From Klebsormidium nitens (taxonomy: Eukaryota; Streptophyta; Klebsormidiophyceae; Klebsormidiales; Klebsormidiaceae), in the NCBI GenBank assembly GCA_000708835.1, contig DF237312.1:34625-93963 (forward strand): a stretch of DNA of 59,339 nt. The letters are read 5' to 3'. A model generated the notes under the pieces. The model saw only the letters and a program-made list of their open reading frames with translations. It did not search any database and had not been told where the DNA came from. The position numbers and the translations under genes are program-made. Shown in pieces: positions 42,490-55,400 of the stretch. The stretch's first letter is position 1, and every line of letters starts with the position of its first letter.

Positions 42490-44161
42490 TTAGAGGCTGG
42501 ATAAACACAATTCCTTCCGTACGGCAGTCAAAATTGCCTCAGAAACGGGAAACGCCGGTCTAGCAAACTCACCGTACACAACGAATCTCTGAGGTGTGAG
42601 CACCATGCTGATCCCATGAGTGGCGAAAACTGCTGGAAGCAGAAAGATGTCGGCCTGCGTTACTTTCGCCAGGGGCCGACTCACTCCCACAAAAACGGAA
42701 CCATCCGACGTGACGGTGGTGTTGATGGTCTGATTGCGGAAGACTGACGTCACCTGTCCGTTGGGGAAAGAAAGCAGTACCTGCGGAAGTGATAACGTGC
42801 CACTGGAGTCAAATGGGCAAATCGAATCGCGAGTTGAAATATCTTCAGAGCTTGTTCCGGTCAATTATCATGCAAGCAGTAGTTGCAATTGCACTGTATG
42901 ATCGGGTTGCAAGCAAAGGCTCTCCCTGCTTTAGCAAGGCAATCCTTCAGGGGACATCAAATTTCTGAGGAGCATGACCGAAGAGATCATGAGGTTGAGT
43001 CTCCAGAATGGTAAAATAGTTGCATGGTATGGTACTCACCGCGGCAGGGAGGAAGCCCTTGACAAAATGGTAAGAGATCAGGTTTGTAAGAATATCGGGG
43101 TTCTCTTTGAGGCCCTCTACCACGTTGGGGGGGATGACGGAGAAGGCTGCGTCGGTAGGGGCGAAGAGGGTTGCAGGAGGCCTGAGCTCCGCCACAAGCG
43201 CTGTGGTGTTGACATAGTTCTGCAAGGAACGTCACGAAGCACTTTGAGCAATCTGTTTGTGACCACAATCAATGATCTGACTGGAGATGAAGCGTGGAAC
43301 GCTGCCAGCGTATTCTCCTCATCTTCAGATAAAGGCAGAGTGAAAGCTGACACGGGCGTGTAGCTAGGTGTGGGGGAGTCGTGAGATCCAACTCCCAGAC
43401 TTCAATCATGCCGTCGGTGATTTGCAGGACAAGAAAATGTCAAACGTCTGCTCCTTACGTGAAATAGATACTCACGTCCACGTCTGATATCTTCCAAGAG
43501 CCTTCAAAATTGGAGGATGACCTTAGCACTTAAGGGTAACTTCGTTGAGCGTGAGCATTTGTAAACCTCAAAGTCTATTGGTGACGGGGAAATTGGTGAA
43601 GCCTTATGCATCTGTTTATCTGGTAAAAAGAAAGCCTTAACAAGAAGATATGTACCGTCAATAGATCCAACAGAATGGTGAAGTTTTTGTTGACTCGGAG
43701 CTGAGTGGTTATTGAAGCAAGCACAGCAGCGACAGGCCCAGGCAAAGTAACGTTTGCAGTCCTTGGCGTTGCTAGAGGTGCCGGAGGAGCAGCCTTGATT
43801 TGAGCCCCATGAACCCCGTCACCTCCGCCTGCAAAAGATGGTCTTTTCGTTGGAAGGGCTTTCGAACGCTGACAAGCACTCGTCCGGTTGTGGAGCAAAA
43901 GCGCTTGCAAATACCGCTCTCATCTGTATGTGACGTCTAGATTGAGAGCTCACAGGCAGGAGGACAACGAAAGTATAAAAGTATTGCAAGCAAGGCAACA
44001 GAAAAGAAAAGATCCGGTGACATACCTTGGGTCAAGAAGTTTGGGGTGGACGTGGGGAACGGCTGAGCTGAGGGTTCATCTGAGGGCTGAGCTGACGCCA
44101 GAACAAAGCTGAGGAGGAGGCCAAGGAAGATTGGTACCAAAGGGCTCTTGAAAGGAGCCAT
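42490..44161 (-). CDS. Secreted single-domain fasciclin (FAS1) protein A
   Basis: Four exons, 44026-44161, 43656-43828, 43040-43219 and 42490-42780, join in frame to 259 residues. A clear signal peptide (MAPFKSPLVPIFLGLLLSF, cleavage near SAQP) is followed by a Pro/Ala/Ser/Thr-rich stretch (AQPFPTSTP, KAAPPAPLATP), as in fasciclin-like arabinogalactan proteins. The FAS1 domain spans about residues 85-235: FTILLDLL, H1 box TLFAPTDAAFSVIP, LISYHFVKGFLPAAV, and H2 box THGISMVLTP. N-glycosylation sequons include NTT, NQT and NVT. The last exon contains an internal TACG|GTGAGT that could act as a donor, so the final 20-30 residues are less certain. It is on the same strand as FAS1 B, with a shared intron before the H1 box. 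Confidence 0.9.
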
Positions 44162-46547
44162 TTCGTCTTGCCGCTTAGCAGAGAGAAGAAAGCGCCAGGA
44201 TGCTTGAGGGTGGGAAGGCTGTCACGAAGAGTTCTGATGCAAAAGTTTTTAAAGCTTTTTGTGTAATCCACGAGTCGGTTCCAATCGCTTTGTTACTTGG
44301 ATCAGGTGCCAGCACTCTGTGGCACGTACAGTCAAAGAAAGGAGGGACCAAGGCAGAATGGCGATCCAGGCATGCACCCATTCATGTGATGCCACGAGGC
44401 ATCCTTGAAACAAACCAAGGGCACTTGCAGACGTAAGAGGTAAGAAAATGACGTGTTGCTCATTTCTGGGCCACTGCTCCATGCCTCGAATAAACAGTGG
44501 TCGGTCCCTGTGGATTGCTCTTTTGCCACGTCAAAGCTGATGACAGCGCACATTTATTTGTTTGCACTTTCTTGTTGGACGGCTCTTGCCATTTTCAGAG
44601 GGTCAAAAAAGTTCCCATCTTGCGAGAGAGCTTGCAATTTGCCCATCTTTCGAGATCAATCTTGGACTGATTCCGTTCTTGGTGGAGAAGATCTTCAAAA
44701 GTCTTGAAACAGCATCAGAACCGTGTGTAGATGAATGGTAAGAATGACCACCTGGCTGCCTGCTCCGGCCTCGGTGAGCCAGTTTGACAATTTCAAGAGT
44801 GTCTAAAAAGAGTTCGTTCCATTCTAGGTTGGAGCTCAAGTCACTCGGCTCGAGCGCGACGTGGTACCGGTGGCGCGAGCGCGCGCACACGGACTAAATT
44901 TGAATCGAACAATCCCAGAAACTAGGTTGGTGACACAAACTTCTAGCAGACCGCAACTCGACGTATTACAAGAAGCCAAACAAAACCGGTGGCTTCTAAT
45001 TCACTCGTCGTCAGCACACACACAATCTTGGAGCAGGTTAGTTTGTCATTCGCCGGAGCAGATGTCCAATGCCCTGTTTGCAGGACGTTGGCCATCGCCA
45101 GGAGCGCCCCATCCTGAGTGATCACCTCCAAATTGTATCCGATACAGACTGGCATTGAACTATGTATGGATTCGAAGACGTGCCACAATGTTGTGAAAGC
45201 AAAGGACAGAGGACGTTTCGTCACATGACACAGGAATTACGAAACATTTTTGTGTCAGCTTCTTTGAATCCCGTACTTTGTTTTCAAGCGGATGCTTGTA
45301 ATATCTATGCTGCTTCAAACTTCGACGTAAATCACGACGAAATCCAACCTTTCGACGAGCTGGAAGCAGCTAATGGATATTCGATGAGTAATCAACATGG
45401 TCCGAGTATCCAAAGTTCTGCGTTTTCAAGGGTCCCAGATACTTCGATTCTACATCCTCGCATACAGACAAATGAATGATGACTCAATTGCGAATCTGAT
45501 ATTACAGCTAGTCATGAACACCCTTTGACGTACTAAAACGAGGTGGATGCGGCGTCGATCGAAAAAGCAAAAGAGTGCGAGATGCAAATCTTGCTGGCAA
45601 ATCCCATTAACTGATCATGACATGCACTGCGATGCTGTTTCAGAGAGGGCCTCAAAGAGGCAGCCGGGCGGAGGTGGCGCTGGAAGCGAGGCCAGCAAGA
45701 CCTGCCCAACAAGTACATCTGCTCTCGAAAATTTCAGGTCTACGCATTGACTCCCAGCTGCTGAAAAGAAAGTGGCTTTAAGAGAAGCAGCCCGGTTTGA
45801 TGGCGACGCTCCGAAAGAAGGGAAGGATGGAGTTGTTCAAAGCCTCAGAAGACTTACAGGAACGGCGGGAGTTGCCAACGCACTGTCTTGTCGGCCGCCC
45901 CTTTTCTTCTGGCCAAGCAGCAGCGTCTGTTGTTGAAGGCAAGGCGACCGAAGGCACGTAAACAAGAGGCCGAGGGCGGATCGCGATCGGCGCAGGCGAC
46001 AGAGGAGAGGGAAGCGAAACACGCGAGGCGAAGGGAGTTGATACTTCAAGGAGAAATTCCCGGCTGAATGTTGAGGTACCCATCAGTTGAGACCATGGAA
46101 ATGTTAAAAAATATGAAAGTCGGCCGTTCGGATGTCCAGAAGATGACGGGGGTACATGAAGCCGGGCGGGCTGCTGAGACGCGGGCAACAATTTTTCCAA
46201 CTTGGGATTCAGAACGGCCGTCCGTAAGAAGGGGCGGAGCAGCTTCAGACGTTTCTAAGTTCGTCATCATCGAGACGAATGAAGATCAAGAGCGAGGGGA
46301 GATGGCGAAAATGGCGGATCTAATGAGCGGCTTGCGAGCGGAACCGAAAGCAAACGGCCCCAAGCGCGATGGCTGCGCGGACGCGTCCAAAGTGTCACAG
46401 GAGGTAAAAAGTTGGCCTTCATCTGAGTTCAGTGGTAGCGGAATATCTGCCGGCTCCAAAGAGCTCTTTTGCTTGTAGAATTTCGCTGCTTATGAAGACC
46501 GCTTTTCCAAGTTTTCAACCCTTCATCTCCAATTCCGTGTTAGAAGT
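44162..46547. other. Region upstream of FAS1 A up to the gap, weak coding signal
   Basis: This holds the FAS1 A promoter. Between 45.3 and 46.5 kb some plus-strand stretches look mildly protein-like with plausible splice sites, but no family is recognisable and minus-strand frames overlap them. See the separate low-confidence entry. Confidence 0.4.
46068..46478 (+). CDS. Possible exon of an unrecognised plus-strand gene cut by the gap
   Basis: A 136-codon frame rich in charged residues (for example SKFVIIETNEDQERGEMAKM) has a possible donor after residues SQE (CAGGAG|GTAAAA, about 46403). Nearby upstream stretches with acceptor-like ends (about 45293 and 45652) could be earlier exons. I recognise no domain, and a minus-strand frame (45778-46200) competes. 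The gene, if real, may continue into the unsequenced gap. Confidence 0.22.
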   Translation: MLRYPSVETMEMLKNMKVGRSDVQKMTGVHEAGRAAETRATIFPTWDSERPSVRRGGAASDVSKFVIIETNEDQERGEMAKMADLMSGLRAEPKANGPKRDGCADASKVSQEVKSWPSSEFSGSGISAGSKELFCL

Positions 46548-47171
46548 NNNNNNNNNNNNNNNNNNNNNNNNNNNNNNNNNNNNNNNNNNNNNNNNNNNNN
46601 NNNNNNNNNNNNNNNNNNNNNNNNNNNNNNNNNNNNNNNNNNNNNNNNNNNNNNNNNNNNNNNNNNNNNNNNNNNNNNNNNNNNNNNNNNNNNNNNNNNN
46701 NNNNNNNNNNNNNNNNNNNNNNNNNNNNNNNNNNNNNNNNNNNNNNNNNNNNNNNNNNNNNNNNNNNNNNNNNNNNNNNNNNNNNNNNNNNNNNNNNNNN
46801 NNNNNNNNNNNNNNNNNNNNNNNNNNNNNNNNNNNNNNNNNNNNNNNNNNNNNNNNNNNNNNNNNNNNNNNNNNNNNNNNNNNNNNNNNNNNNNNNNNNN
46901 NNNNNNNNNNNNNNNNNNNNNNNNNNNNNNNNNNNNNNNNNNNNNNNNNNNNNNNNNNNNNNNNNNNNNNNNNNNNNNNNNNNNNNNNNNNNNNNNNNNN
47001 NNNNNNNNNNNNNNNNNNNNNNNNNNNNNNNNNNNNNNNNNNNNNNNNNNNNNNNNNNNNNNNNNNNNNNNNNNNNNNNNNNNNNNNNNNNNNNNNNNNN
47101 NNNNNNNNNNNNNNNNNNNNNNNNNNNNNNNNNNNNNNNNNNNNNNNNNNNNNNNNNNNNNNNNNNNNNNN
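46548..47171. other. Assembly gap (624 N)
   Basis: A run of undetermined bases from 46548 to 47171. The true size may differ. It ends ten bases before a perfect inverted repeat, which may have caused the break. Confidence 0.99.
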
Positions 47172-47180
47172 CCGCATTTT

Positions 47181-47270
47181 TGTTGGAGATAAGTACTTCA
47201 ACTTATCCACCTAGGCCATCCCTGCGCAGATATGGCCTAGGTGGATAAGTTGAAGTACTTATCTCCAACA
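47181..47270. repeat. Perfect inverted repeat, 39-bp arms with 12-base loop
   Basis: Arms 47181-47219 and 47232-47270 are exact reverse complements (outer ends TGTTGGAGAT and ATCTCCAACA), separated by 12 bases. It lies just after the gap. It could be the end of a fold-back element, or an artefact of joining the same sequence in two orientations. Confidence 0.95.
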
Positions 47271-50200
47271 TTCCGCCGGCTCCGCCGACTCGGATTCGGC
47301 CTGCCGGACTTCTGCCTCTCAAGCTTCGAAGCGGGAGCAAACTCCCGAACCAATAACTGGCACCCGCAGCCTGTCTGCTGGTCGCCACTTCTTGCAATCT
47401 GGGGCCAGCCTCGGTTGGATTCCACAAGGATGGGCCTGCAAAACGTGTGGGTTCCCACCACGCAGGAACAAGAGCGGGCCGGAATATCGTAACAAGAGCG
47501 AACGGAGAATTCAGTCGCTGTCATTGCTTCGGCGACAAGCCCGCTGGAACAGCTTCGCCAGGGACCCTGTCAGCCCCCCAGCACGCGCACGCGCCGCGGC
47601 ATGCTCCGGAACCCTTAAACCTCCCGCGTCGCCCGCCCCCGACGTCATCGACCGTGTCCCTCCGGCCCTGAGTCCGAAGCGCCCGCTAAAGGAAAATACC
47701 AGAACCGCGGGGTTGATGTCGTCAGCAGATCCGACCTTGAAGGGTGGGTGACGCTTGGAAGCGAGAATGGCGGGGGCCACTGCACGACCGGCGCTTCGCA
47801 CGTAAAGTGTAGCTCCCATAGAGGCGGGATGGGTCATGCCTTGCCATAAATGCAGAGAGCAGCCAGAGTCTTTTGCGGTGCCCAAGGAGCCTGATCAGAC
47901 CGCAGGTGACACGTGGCGCCACGGGATTGGGTGGTGGGTAGGGGAAGCTGGTGCTGGAGTGGGAAGCACCAGCCGGTGCGCATTTGGGAGACGTACGTCA
48001 GCGGAAAGTCCAGCTTCCGACGAGGTACTGAAGCGAATTGAGAAAGTTTTTTGGTTCATAAGCCTTTGTAGAGTGGCGCGCGGAGTTCAACAATGTTGTT
48101 TATTGTTAGCAGTTCTTTGCAAGAACGAACAAAGGGACTCGCGGTGGAGAGTGAGGTCTCAAAGGGCCTCCATTTATCTTTCGCGACAAATCTCTCGTGA
48201 CGAGAATCAGAAAAGAGGCCTCTCGCTAAGTTTCCGAGTACTGACATGCACGCGTTGTCGAAGGTACTCACGACCAGTTGTCCTGAAGAATGCATGACTG
48301 CCTTCCTGATAATCGTGTTTGCTTCATTTAGCAGGCCGACACAAACGATCGAAGCTGGACTGAAGTGACACCGCGAGAGAACAAGGCCCGCCACGCGAGC
48401 GGTCGCGGGCCAGTATAGATCAGCCCCCGTAGTTACGTAAGCTGTCTAGCATGAAGTTGCTTGATGTAGGAACAGGTTGTTATTTGTGTCGGTTGCGCAA
48501 GAACCGGCTTCGAGCTGCTGAGACGACGGAAAACGTCATCAAGAACTGGCTGCAGAAGGGGAAGAAAGTGGCGCTTTTATAGTGGCACTTTAAAGGCGCG
48601 GCCGGGCCGTCCCACACGTGTGCCAGAGCTTGAATCTTTCACAGCAACAGGAAGGTGGACGCAGCAGAAACGGGCCAATCTAAAGTGCGCTAGAGTCAAA
48701 AGGACTTTGGGAGAGCTTTGGAAAAATCTGGGAGAGCTTGTGACTTGACCCTTTCTGATTGGTCTGTTCGGCTGCTGTCAAGTACAAAGTTATACTTGCC
48801 TCAGACTTTGCGCTTAACACCTGCAAGGGAGTAATTCAGTCAAGGAAGGGGTCACACCTTTTCACCAAACTTACCGTGCTGAAAGAACTTGCTGCTTGGC
48901 AACGATTGCAAATACTTCGACCTCGTAGTCAGGCCTGGGAGAAACGTGATCCAAACGGTCTTGCATCCAAAAAATATCATCGATGTGAAGCTCGACAACG
49001 ACGACATCCGCTGCTCAGCTTCCAAATTGATTTGCACGGGTAGGTGCAGACTCGAACCGTCCCTCGTCCAAGAAGATGCTCTCTATCGCAGGTGTTGCCC
49101 AGCTGCCTTCACCCCATATTCAGCACTACGCCGCACGCCCTGCGCTCTGCTCCAATCCAACTTCGGCGCCGCGGCCGCGGTTTCCACCCCTCAAACAGAC
49201 GCAAACAACGCACACGCGCGCCCCCATCCTCCCCTAAACCGTCAAAAACCCATGCGAAGTACAGCGAACACCGGCAGGCAGCATGTACCGGTTCTTTTCA
49301 AAGGGAGCGGCACTTCAGGCCCTTCCACTTCCGCACCGACATCGGAACACCCCTGGTTGGACGCTCGTTCTTGCTCTCCGTTGCTGCTAACTTAGCTCCT
49401 GGGCCAAGGAGACGGCCATACTACCGGACCGCTACCCGACGTGAGCATTTCAGACCAAGAGGCTGGCCCTAAGTGAATTGGGGTCCAACGGAAATCTACT
49501 CGAAAGGGGCCGCGCCCCCGCTCCCAGCAGTGCGGACCGTCCTCGGACGGGCCTCCAACAGCCCCCGTTGGATATACAGTTCCTGGCGGATGTCACGTGT
49601 TGGAGGACGAGCGCACGAGCCGCAGCCACGTGGAGCGCAATACTTCTCGGACGTCGAGGGAGCGGCCGGTAGGGACCGCATCGCAGTGGAGCTGCTTTTC
49701 TGTGTTGCGGACGCCCGAGTTCCTTTAAACGCGAGGCTGTGGCGGCGGCCGCCGTTCCTTCGCCGCACCCTCCGGACGCCCCTGTATAAGACCCCGGCCT
49801 AACTCAGAAGCTCCCGAGCCTCCGGTGACCGGTGCACCGCGGGCCTGGGCATCGCCGGGCCCAAATTGGAGCCCAGCGCATGAGCCGGAGAGCTGTTTCC
49901 CATGCGAGGACAAACGGAAAAGCAACCACAGGGTCGCAAGAATTCAATGAGGGTCGACACGAGGGGTGGGAGAAGCCGCAAACGGCTCGGGCCCGGCTCG
50001 GGGTTAGGGCGGCAGACGGAAGAGGAAGCGGACCGGACGGACACTACCCCGACCGAAAGCCGACCCAGGCTGCGAACTAATTGCTGTGCCTTGACTGCAC
50101 CAGGCCTACGTGCAGTAGGAGAATGGAAGCGTGCTGAAGCTGTGTGACAGTTTGATCAGATGCCGATGATGCCCAAACAGGATGAGCAAACTCATGCCAG

Positions 50201-52483
50201 CTCGTGCAATATTGCTCGATCCGTTGTAAAGTATTAGTCGTATATTTGTTTAGGATGAAGGAACCGTAGGCAGCACGGCAGCCTGGCAGTCTCAGACCCC
50301 TCTCAGATGCTCTTCCTACCTGCAGAATACTTGACAACATGCACGATGTCCGGTAGCTGCTGTAACATGCCATGATGCACCCACATACCACACAAGTCGG
50401 ATGATGCTTTGTATCACCGCTTGGCTGGATGTAATGAATCTCACTGGCAAGTAAATATGCGGTGACGGCTTACTGACTTAAGATATGCCATTTATCCGGA
50501 AATCACGCCAGGCCGCGCCCGAAGACCCATACAATTCGAATCCGGCTGGTTCTTGGCAATCTGAGCACCGGGCGGTTATTAGTAAGTAGCATGCACTGAT
50601 GCACGATCCTCACTTGGATGATTGGACATGTGCATAATGTATCTCCGCCTTTGCCGTTACATTGATCTTACTTCACAATGAACCCCATCAATTAAAAAGC
50701 ATAAGTGTTTCAGTGGCCGCGTTTTGCTGCGCGGACCTGTTGCGCCCCGCCCGGCCGGACAATTGACACCACTACAATAAACGAATTGAGGATTGAAACC
50801 GGTTCGATTTGCAGCTTAATCTGCCCCAGTGCGCATGGCCTTTGTACTCGATGCAATCATTATGGATTTTTCCGGTTCAAACCATTCTATTCGCGTAGTA
50901 CAACCTGATTAGCTGTGCGGGACCAAATGCCAGGCAAGCGCGTGCAATTAATGATCCAAACTTAGTGCAGCAATTCTCCGTGATCGGCACCAAACATCAA
51001 CGTACGCATACAATCCTACACAACTGGGAGGGGCGGCGGTCGACGATTGACGTCTTGTTCCTAGTGTTCAGATTAGAAACAAGAGAGTACGTTGAGCTGG
51101 AGAGTGATTGTTAGATAAACATACAATCGTCAAACAATGAACTAAAGATGTTGCTTCGTAAAGTCGCGTTTATCAACGTGATCCTGACGATAGTCCATGC
51201 AATAATTATGTGCTATATTACGTTAAAACCAGGCTAAAAGGTATATCGATGAGATCTCGATTCGGGCAAACAAAGATGCCAATACGGCCCACTTCTACAC
51301 AGTTTTGTCACTTGATGGATATTTCCGTAGTACTTACGTGCAAGTAGTAAGACCTAATGATAAACGAACCAGACCGGACCAAAGGGAGCGCGTAAAGGCG
51401 CCGTGTCAAGTTGCTCCATAATAATGAACAGTCGTCAGACTAAACACACGTTCTAAAGTCCGCTCGGAACTTTACATATGTGGTAGCACAATACTTGGGT
51501 CAGGGTCCACAAGTTGGAGCCGGTCCCACCATTGATCGAAGCCGTCCCAGCCAGCGGTCCAGCCACCGTCCTCCAACAGAGCCCTTTGCTGCGAAAAAAA
51601 CAAAGCTTTTCAATTCAGCTGTTACTAAGTCAGCACAAGGAGTTTTTGCAAAGAACGACCATCCGGCGAGCTGCGTCTTGGATTTCAACCCTAGAGCCAA
51701 GGCGCATATATTGGTGTCAAAGCCGTTTTGCCAGCGGCCGAAGGGCATCTTCGTTTCCGTCTCCTGATCTCCAGCCGGTCTCGCAGCAAACATGACTTCC
51801 GATTGAGATGCCAACTATCTGACGCTGACGTGCTTACGTGCACTCAACATTGTCTGGTTGTTTCGGCCGGACCGTTGAAGAAGATGACAAAACTGTGAGT
51901 TCACACTCGCATCCCATGGTCGGTTGGTAGGTTCTTGAAACCAGACCTAAATCAGCTTCTGTCGCGCAGACCTTCGAAGCCGACACCAAGCCCAGCCTAG
52001 ACCAGCCTTGTAAACGGTCAGACTGGCCAAATTGTAAGCCGCACCAAAAGAAGGTTCCAAGACGATGCAAAAAAGGCAAAAGCGCTTCTTGTCAGGCAGA
52101 CTCTCGCCTCAAGTTGCAAGTCGCGCTGCCAGCGTGATAAAGCCCAAAGATCGGAATCAAAGCTTGACAGGGTCCCGCTGGAAGCCAGAAATTACCAGTC
52201 GCCGCCCTGGTTTTCCACCCGAGGCGAGGGGGCTGCCCCCTACCTTCATAAGCAGGCCCCCCAGCCCACTCATGCACGCAACACGTGTGGCGTTGCAGCA
52301 GACCAACGTTTGAAAAGGGACTGCGCACGCGCTCTTCTCCGGGCTTCATAAGTTGGCCACTGCTTTCAATCCAAAACCCGCGTATCGGCTCAAAGGTCGC
52401 AGTATTAAAAAGGCCTTCTTTCGACCACACACTTGAATCCCGCGACACGCTCTCACCTTTGGTTGAAGCACTTGACGACGGCG
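47271..52483. other. Intergenic region without a supported gene
   Basis: The first 2.9 kb are GC-rich with several overlapping open frames on both strands and no recognised domain. The rest is more AT-rich and frame-poor. The last part, near 52.0-52.5 kb, should hold the 3' UTR of the minus-strand cysteine-rich gene. A 43-codon frame at 48451-48582 (plus, MKLLDVGTGCYLCRL...) is noted but unsupported. Confidence 0.5.
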
Positions 52484-55400
52484 CTAGCACGCCGCCTTGC
52501 ACATTCCATCGTTGCAACACGTTCTCCGGTTGGCCGGGCAGCTGAGTCCGTTGAAGTCGTAGCAGTTGGGGCACACCTGCTTCCCGGTGCTGTCGATTGG
52601 CTTGTTCATGCACTTCCCTGCGTTTCACACAGTTGAAACCTCGGGTTAAGCAAGGCAAGTCATCAACTGTCAAAACCAATTCCGCCAAGCGACAAACTCT
52701 TGTGGTTCTGCACCACTTTACACGGTCAGATCACTCTGCGTACAACCGATTCGCCCAGTCATCTCCCAAGGTTGCATATCATTGAGTCTGTCAATATCAG
52801 AACGCCTACCCTGCACACAGAACTTGCCGCTTCGAAACGTGGGAGAATCCAAATCGCGATATGGTTCGAGCGTGTTTGGGATCTTCGGCAAGTATGTAAA
52901 TGTCAGGCAATCAACCGGGACGGCATTGGGTACTGCGGCCGAAAGTCGGCAAGTTTCAGGGCTCCAGCATCTACTGGTTGGACCCACACTTTAGAACAAG
53001 GCCATTTCACTTACCAGTATTGCCGCTGTAGTCCTCAGTGCAGCAAAACCCTCTCGGGCAGTCGCCGGAACCGAGGCAACTGCAGCTGAGGTCGTCTGCC
53101 GCGCATTCTCCGTATGGGCAACACACGCTCTTGTTAGCGGGGCAGCTCGCGCCATTGAAGTCGGTACAGTACGGGCACACTTGGGTGCCGTTGGCGAGGA
53201 CGGGTGTGTCCGTGCAGACGCCTGCGTCAGCAGCTAGGCTCGTGAGTCTTTCAAGGTACATCACTCCTAGGTGAAGGTGCGCAGTCAACCGAGTGACCTT
53301 CTCGGATTCGATGTGGGCCTGGAAACGCTAGTCTAACGGCAGCCTTGGTCTTGGATCACAATTGAAAACGTAACGCCAATCGGATCAGCTTTTGATGCTT
53401 CATAAATCGAATCATCCTGGAAAAGGGCCGGTCAGAGATAGTAAAGATTGAGAACGGGTTCCCGGATCGTGACACTTGCGCAACCGGGCACCGGGCCATC
53501 GAATCGTACGATCCCCTTGTCCCAACACAACAACAGTCCTGGCACGTCTTCAGTGGAGGCGCTCCAATAGCACGTGGCCAAAGTGAAAGCTGTTCCGTAG
53601 CCAGTACGACTGGCGTTCATTGGGGAAGTACTTGGACTCACCTCCTTGCAGCGTCGTCTCGTACTCGTGGGTGCAGCAGTAGCTGTACGGGCAATCACCG
53701 GGGCCGCGACACGGACAGGAGGCTTCAGATGCGGCGCACTGACCCAATGGGCAGCACGTCCCTTTGCTGGCGGGGCAGCTCAGCCCGTACCAATAATTGC
53801 AGTTCGGACACACCTGCTTGCCGCTGCTGTTGATGGGGGCGTTCGTGCATTTCCCTGCAAGGACACGCGTTCTTTTGTAGCATGTTGGCTTACGACAACA
53901 ATGATGAAGTAAGGGAAGCCCAATGGGACAATCGTTGATGGAGTGACTAGACACCCACCCAAGCGGAAAAAAAGCAGACCTACATCGATTGACGACCTTC
54001 AAGGCACTAAGATAGAGAAGCTTGGGTGTGGGTGACTGGCAATCATTGTCGGTGCGATTAACAGGAAATTTGAATCTCCTCAAGCATCCGTGCCGTCGTA
54101 GCACCCATTCAAAGCTCTTCGGCAAATTGGAGAACAATCATGTTTGAGAGCGATAAAAGCTTCCAGCGTTGCATGGAATACTGAGCAAACCATTCTAACT
54201 TCAGGTCCCAACCGTTGGTAACGGCGCTGAGATCCGCGGGAGTACGCTAGAAAGTTTTCACAAAGGAAAATTCTTGCCGACCAGAGGCAACTTGGCCGCC
54301 GAGTCATTGAGTCGATGGCGCATATCAGTGAGAAAGCAATCCCCACTATCAAAGTCGAAACGGACCGGAATCAATAATCACCTGTGGTGCCGGAACCCTC
54401 TTCCGTGCAGCAGTAACCGGAGGGGCATTGGCCGGAATCCTGACATGTGCAGGCAGCGTTGCTTGCGGCGCAAAGCCCATTTGGGCAGCATGTCCTCTTG
54501 CCGGCCGGGCAGCTGCCGCCGTTCAGACTGTTACAATTCGGGCAGACCTGTGTGCCGTTTGCAAGGACCGGCGAGCTGAAACAGGAACCTGCCAGCGGCA
54601 CAAGATGTCAATGAAGCCATGGCTGGTTCTCGTTGGTTCGGAAGAAGCTTTTGCCAGCTTGTTTTTGCCACACTTTTGCCAGCTACTTTGAAGAACTTCC
54701 AAGATAGAAGCAGTCATAGTGGCCGCGGAGTGTGAGAACGGGACCCTCGAGTCTTGGATTTTGCGCAACCGGACAACGACCATTATAACCCCTACTCCAA
54801 CGCAAATCCCGGCATGTCATTCGTGGAGGCGGCCCTAGAGCTGGCTGACAAACTCAAACTTAGAGAGCTGTCCCTTGTGAAAAACGTGAAAGTACGTTCC
54901 GCGTTCGTCAGAATTATAAGTCGGGCTCATACTCACCTTGCACGAAATCCCCGGTGGACGTGTACTCGTACTCGCGGCTACAGCAGTAGTTGGGGGGGCA
55001 AGAATCGGATGCTTTACACGGGCACGAAGCTTCCGACGCGGCACACTGCCCCGAATACGCGCAGCACGTTGCTTTGCTGGCGGGGCAGCTCACCGTATAC
55101 CAATAGTTGCAGTCCGGACACACCTGCTTGCCACTGCTGTTGATGGGGGCGTTCGTGCATTTGCCTGCAAGGACATGTCTCTTGAGACAATGTTGGCTGG
55201 GAAATTTCAAGAGTCTAAACTGACACCTTGAAGGCAATTGATTCTAGACAGGGTTAAAATGACGATCCCTGATCGTTGGTGCAATCGAAGTGAGTTCTGC
55301 AACTTGGCGCGCGCTTTATTGCCGTCGTACACCATCTGCCGCTTTCGAAAGTCGCCGAGCTAGGACGGCGAATTGGACGACAACTTGCTTAAGAAGTATT

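Noticed and set aside
47392-47751. Plus-strand frame with CKTCGFPPRRN, resembling a zinc-ribbon start
   Set aside because: There is only one CxxC pair, no second pair follows, and the remainder is low-complexity; not enough for a gene call.
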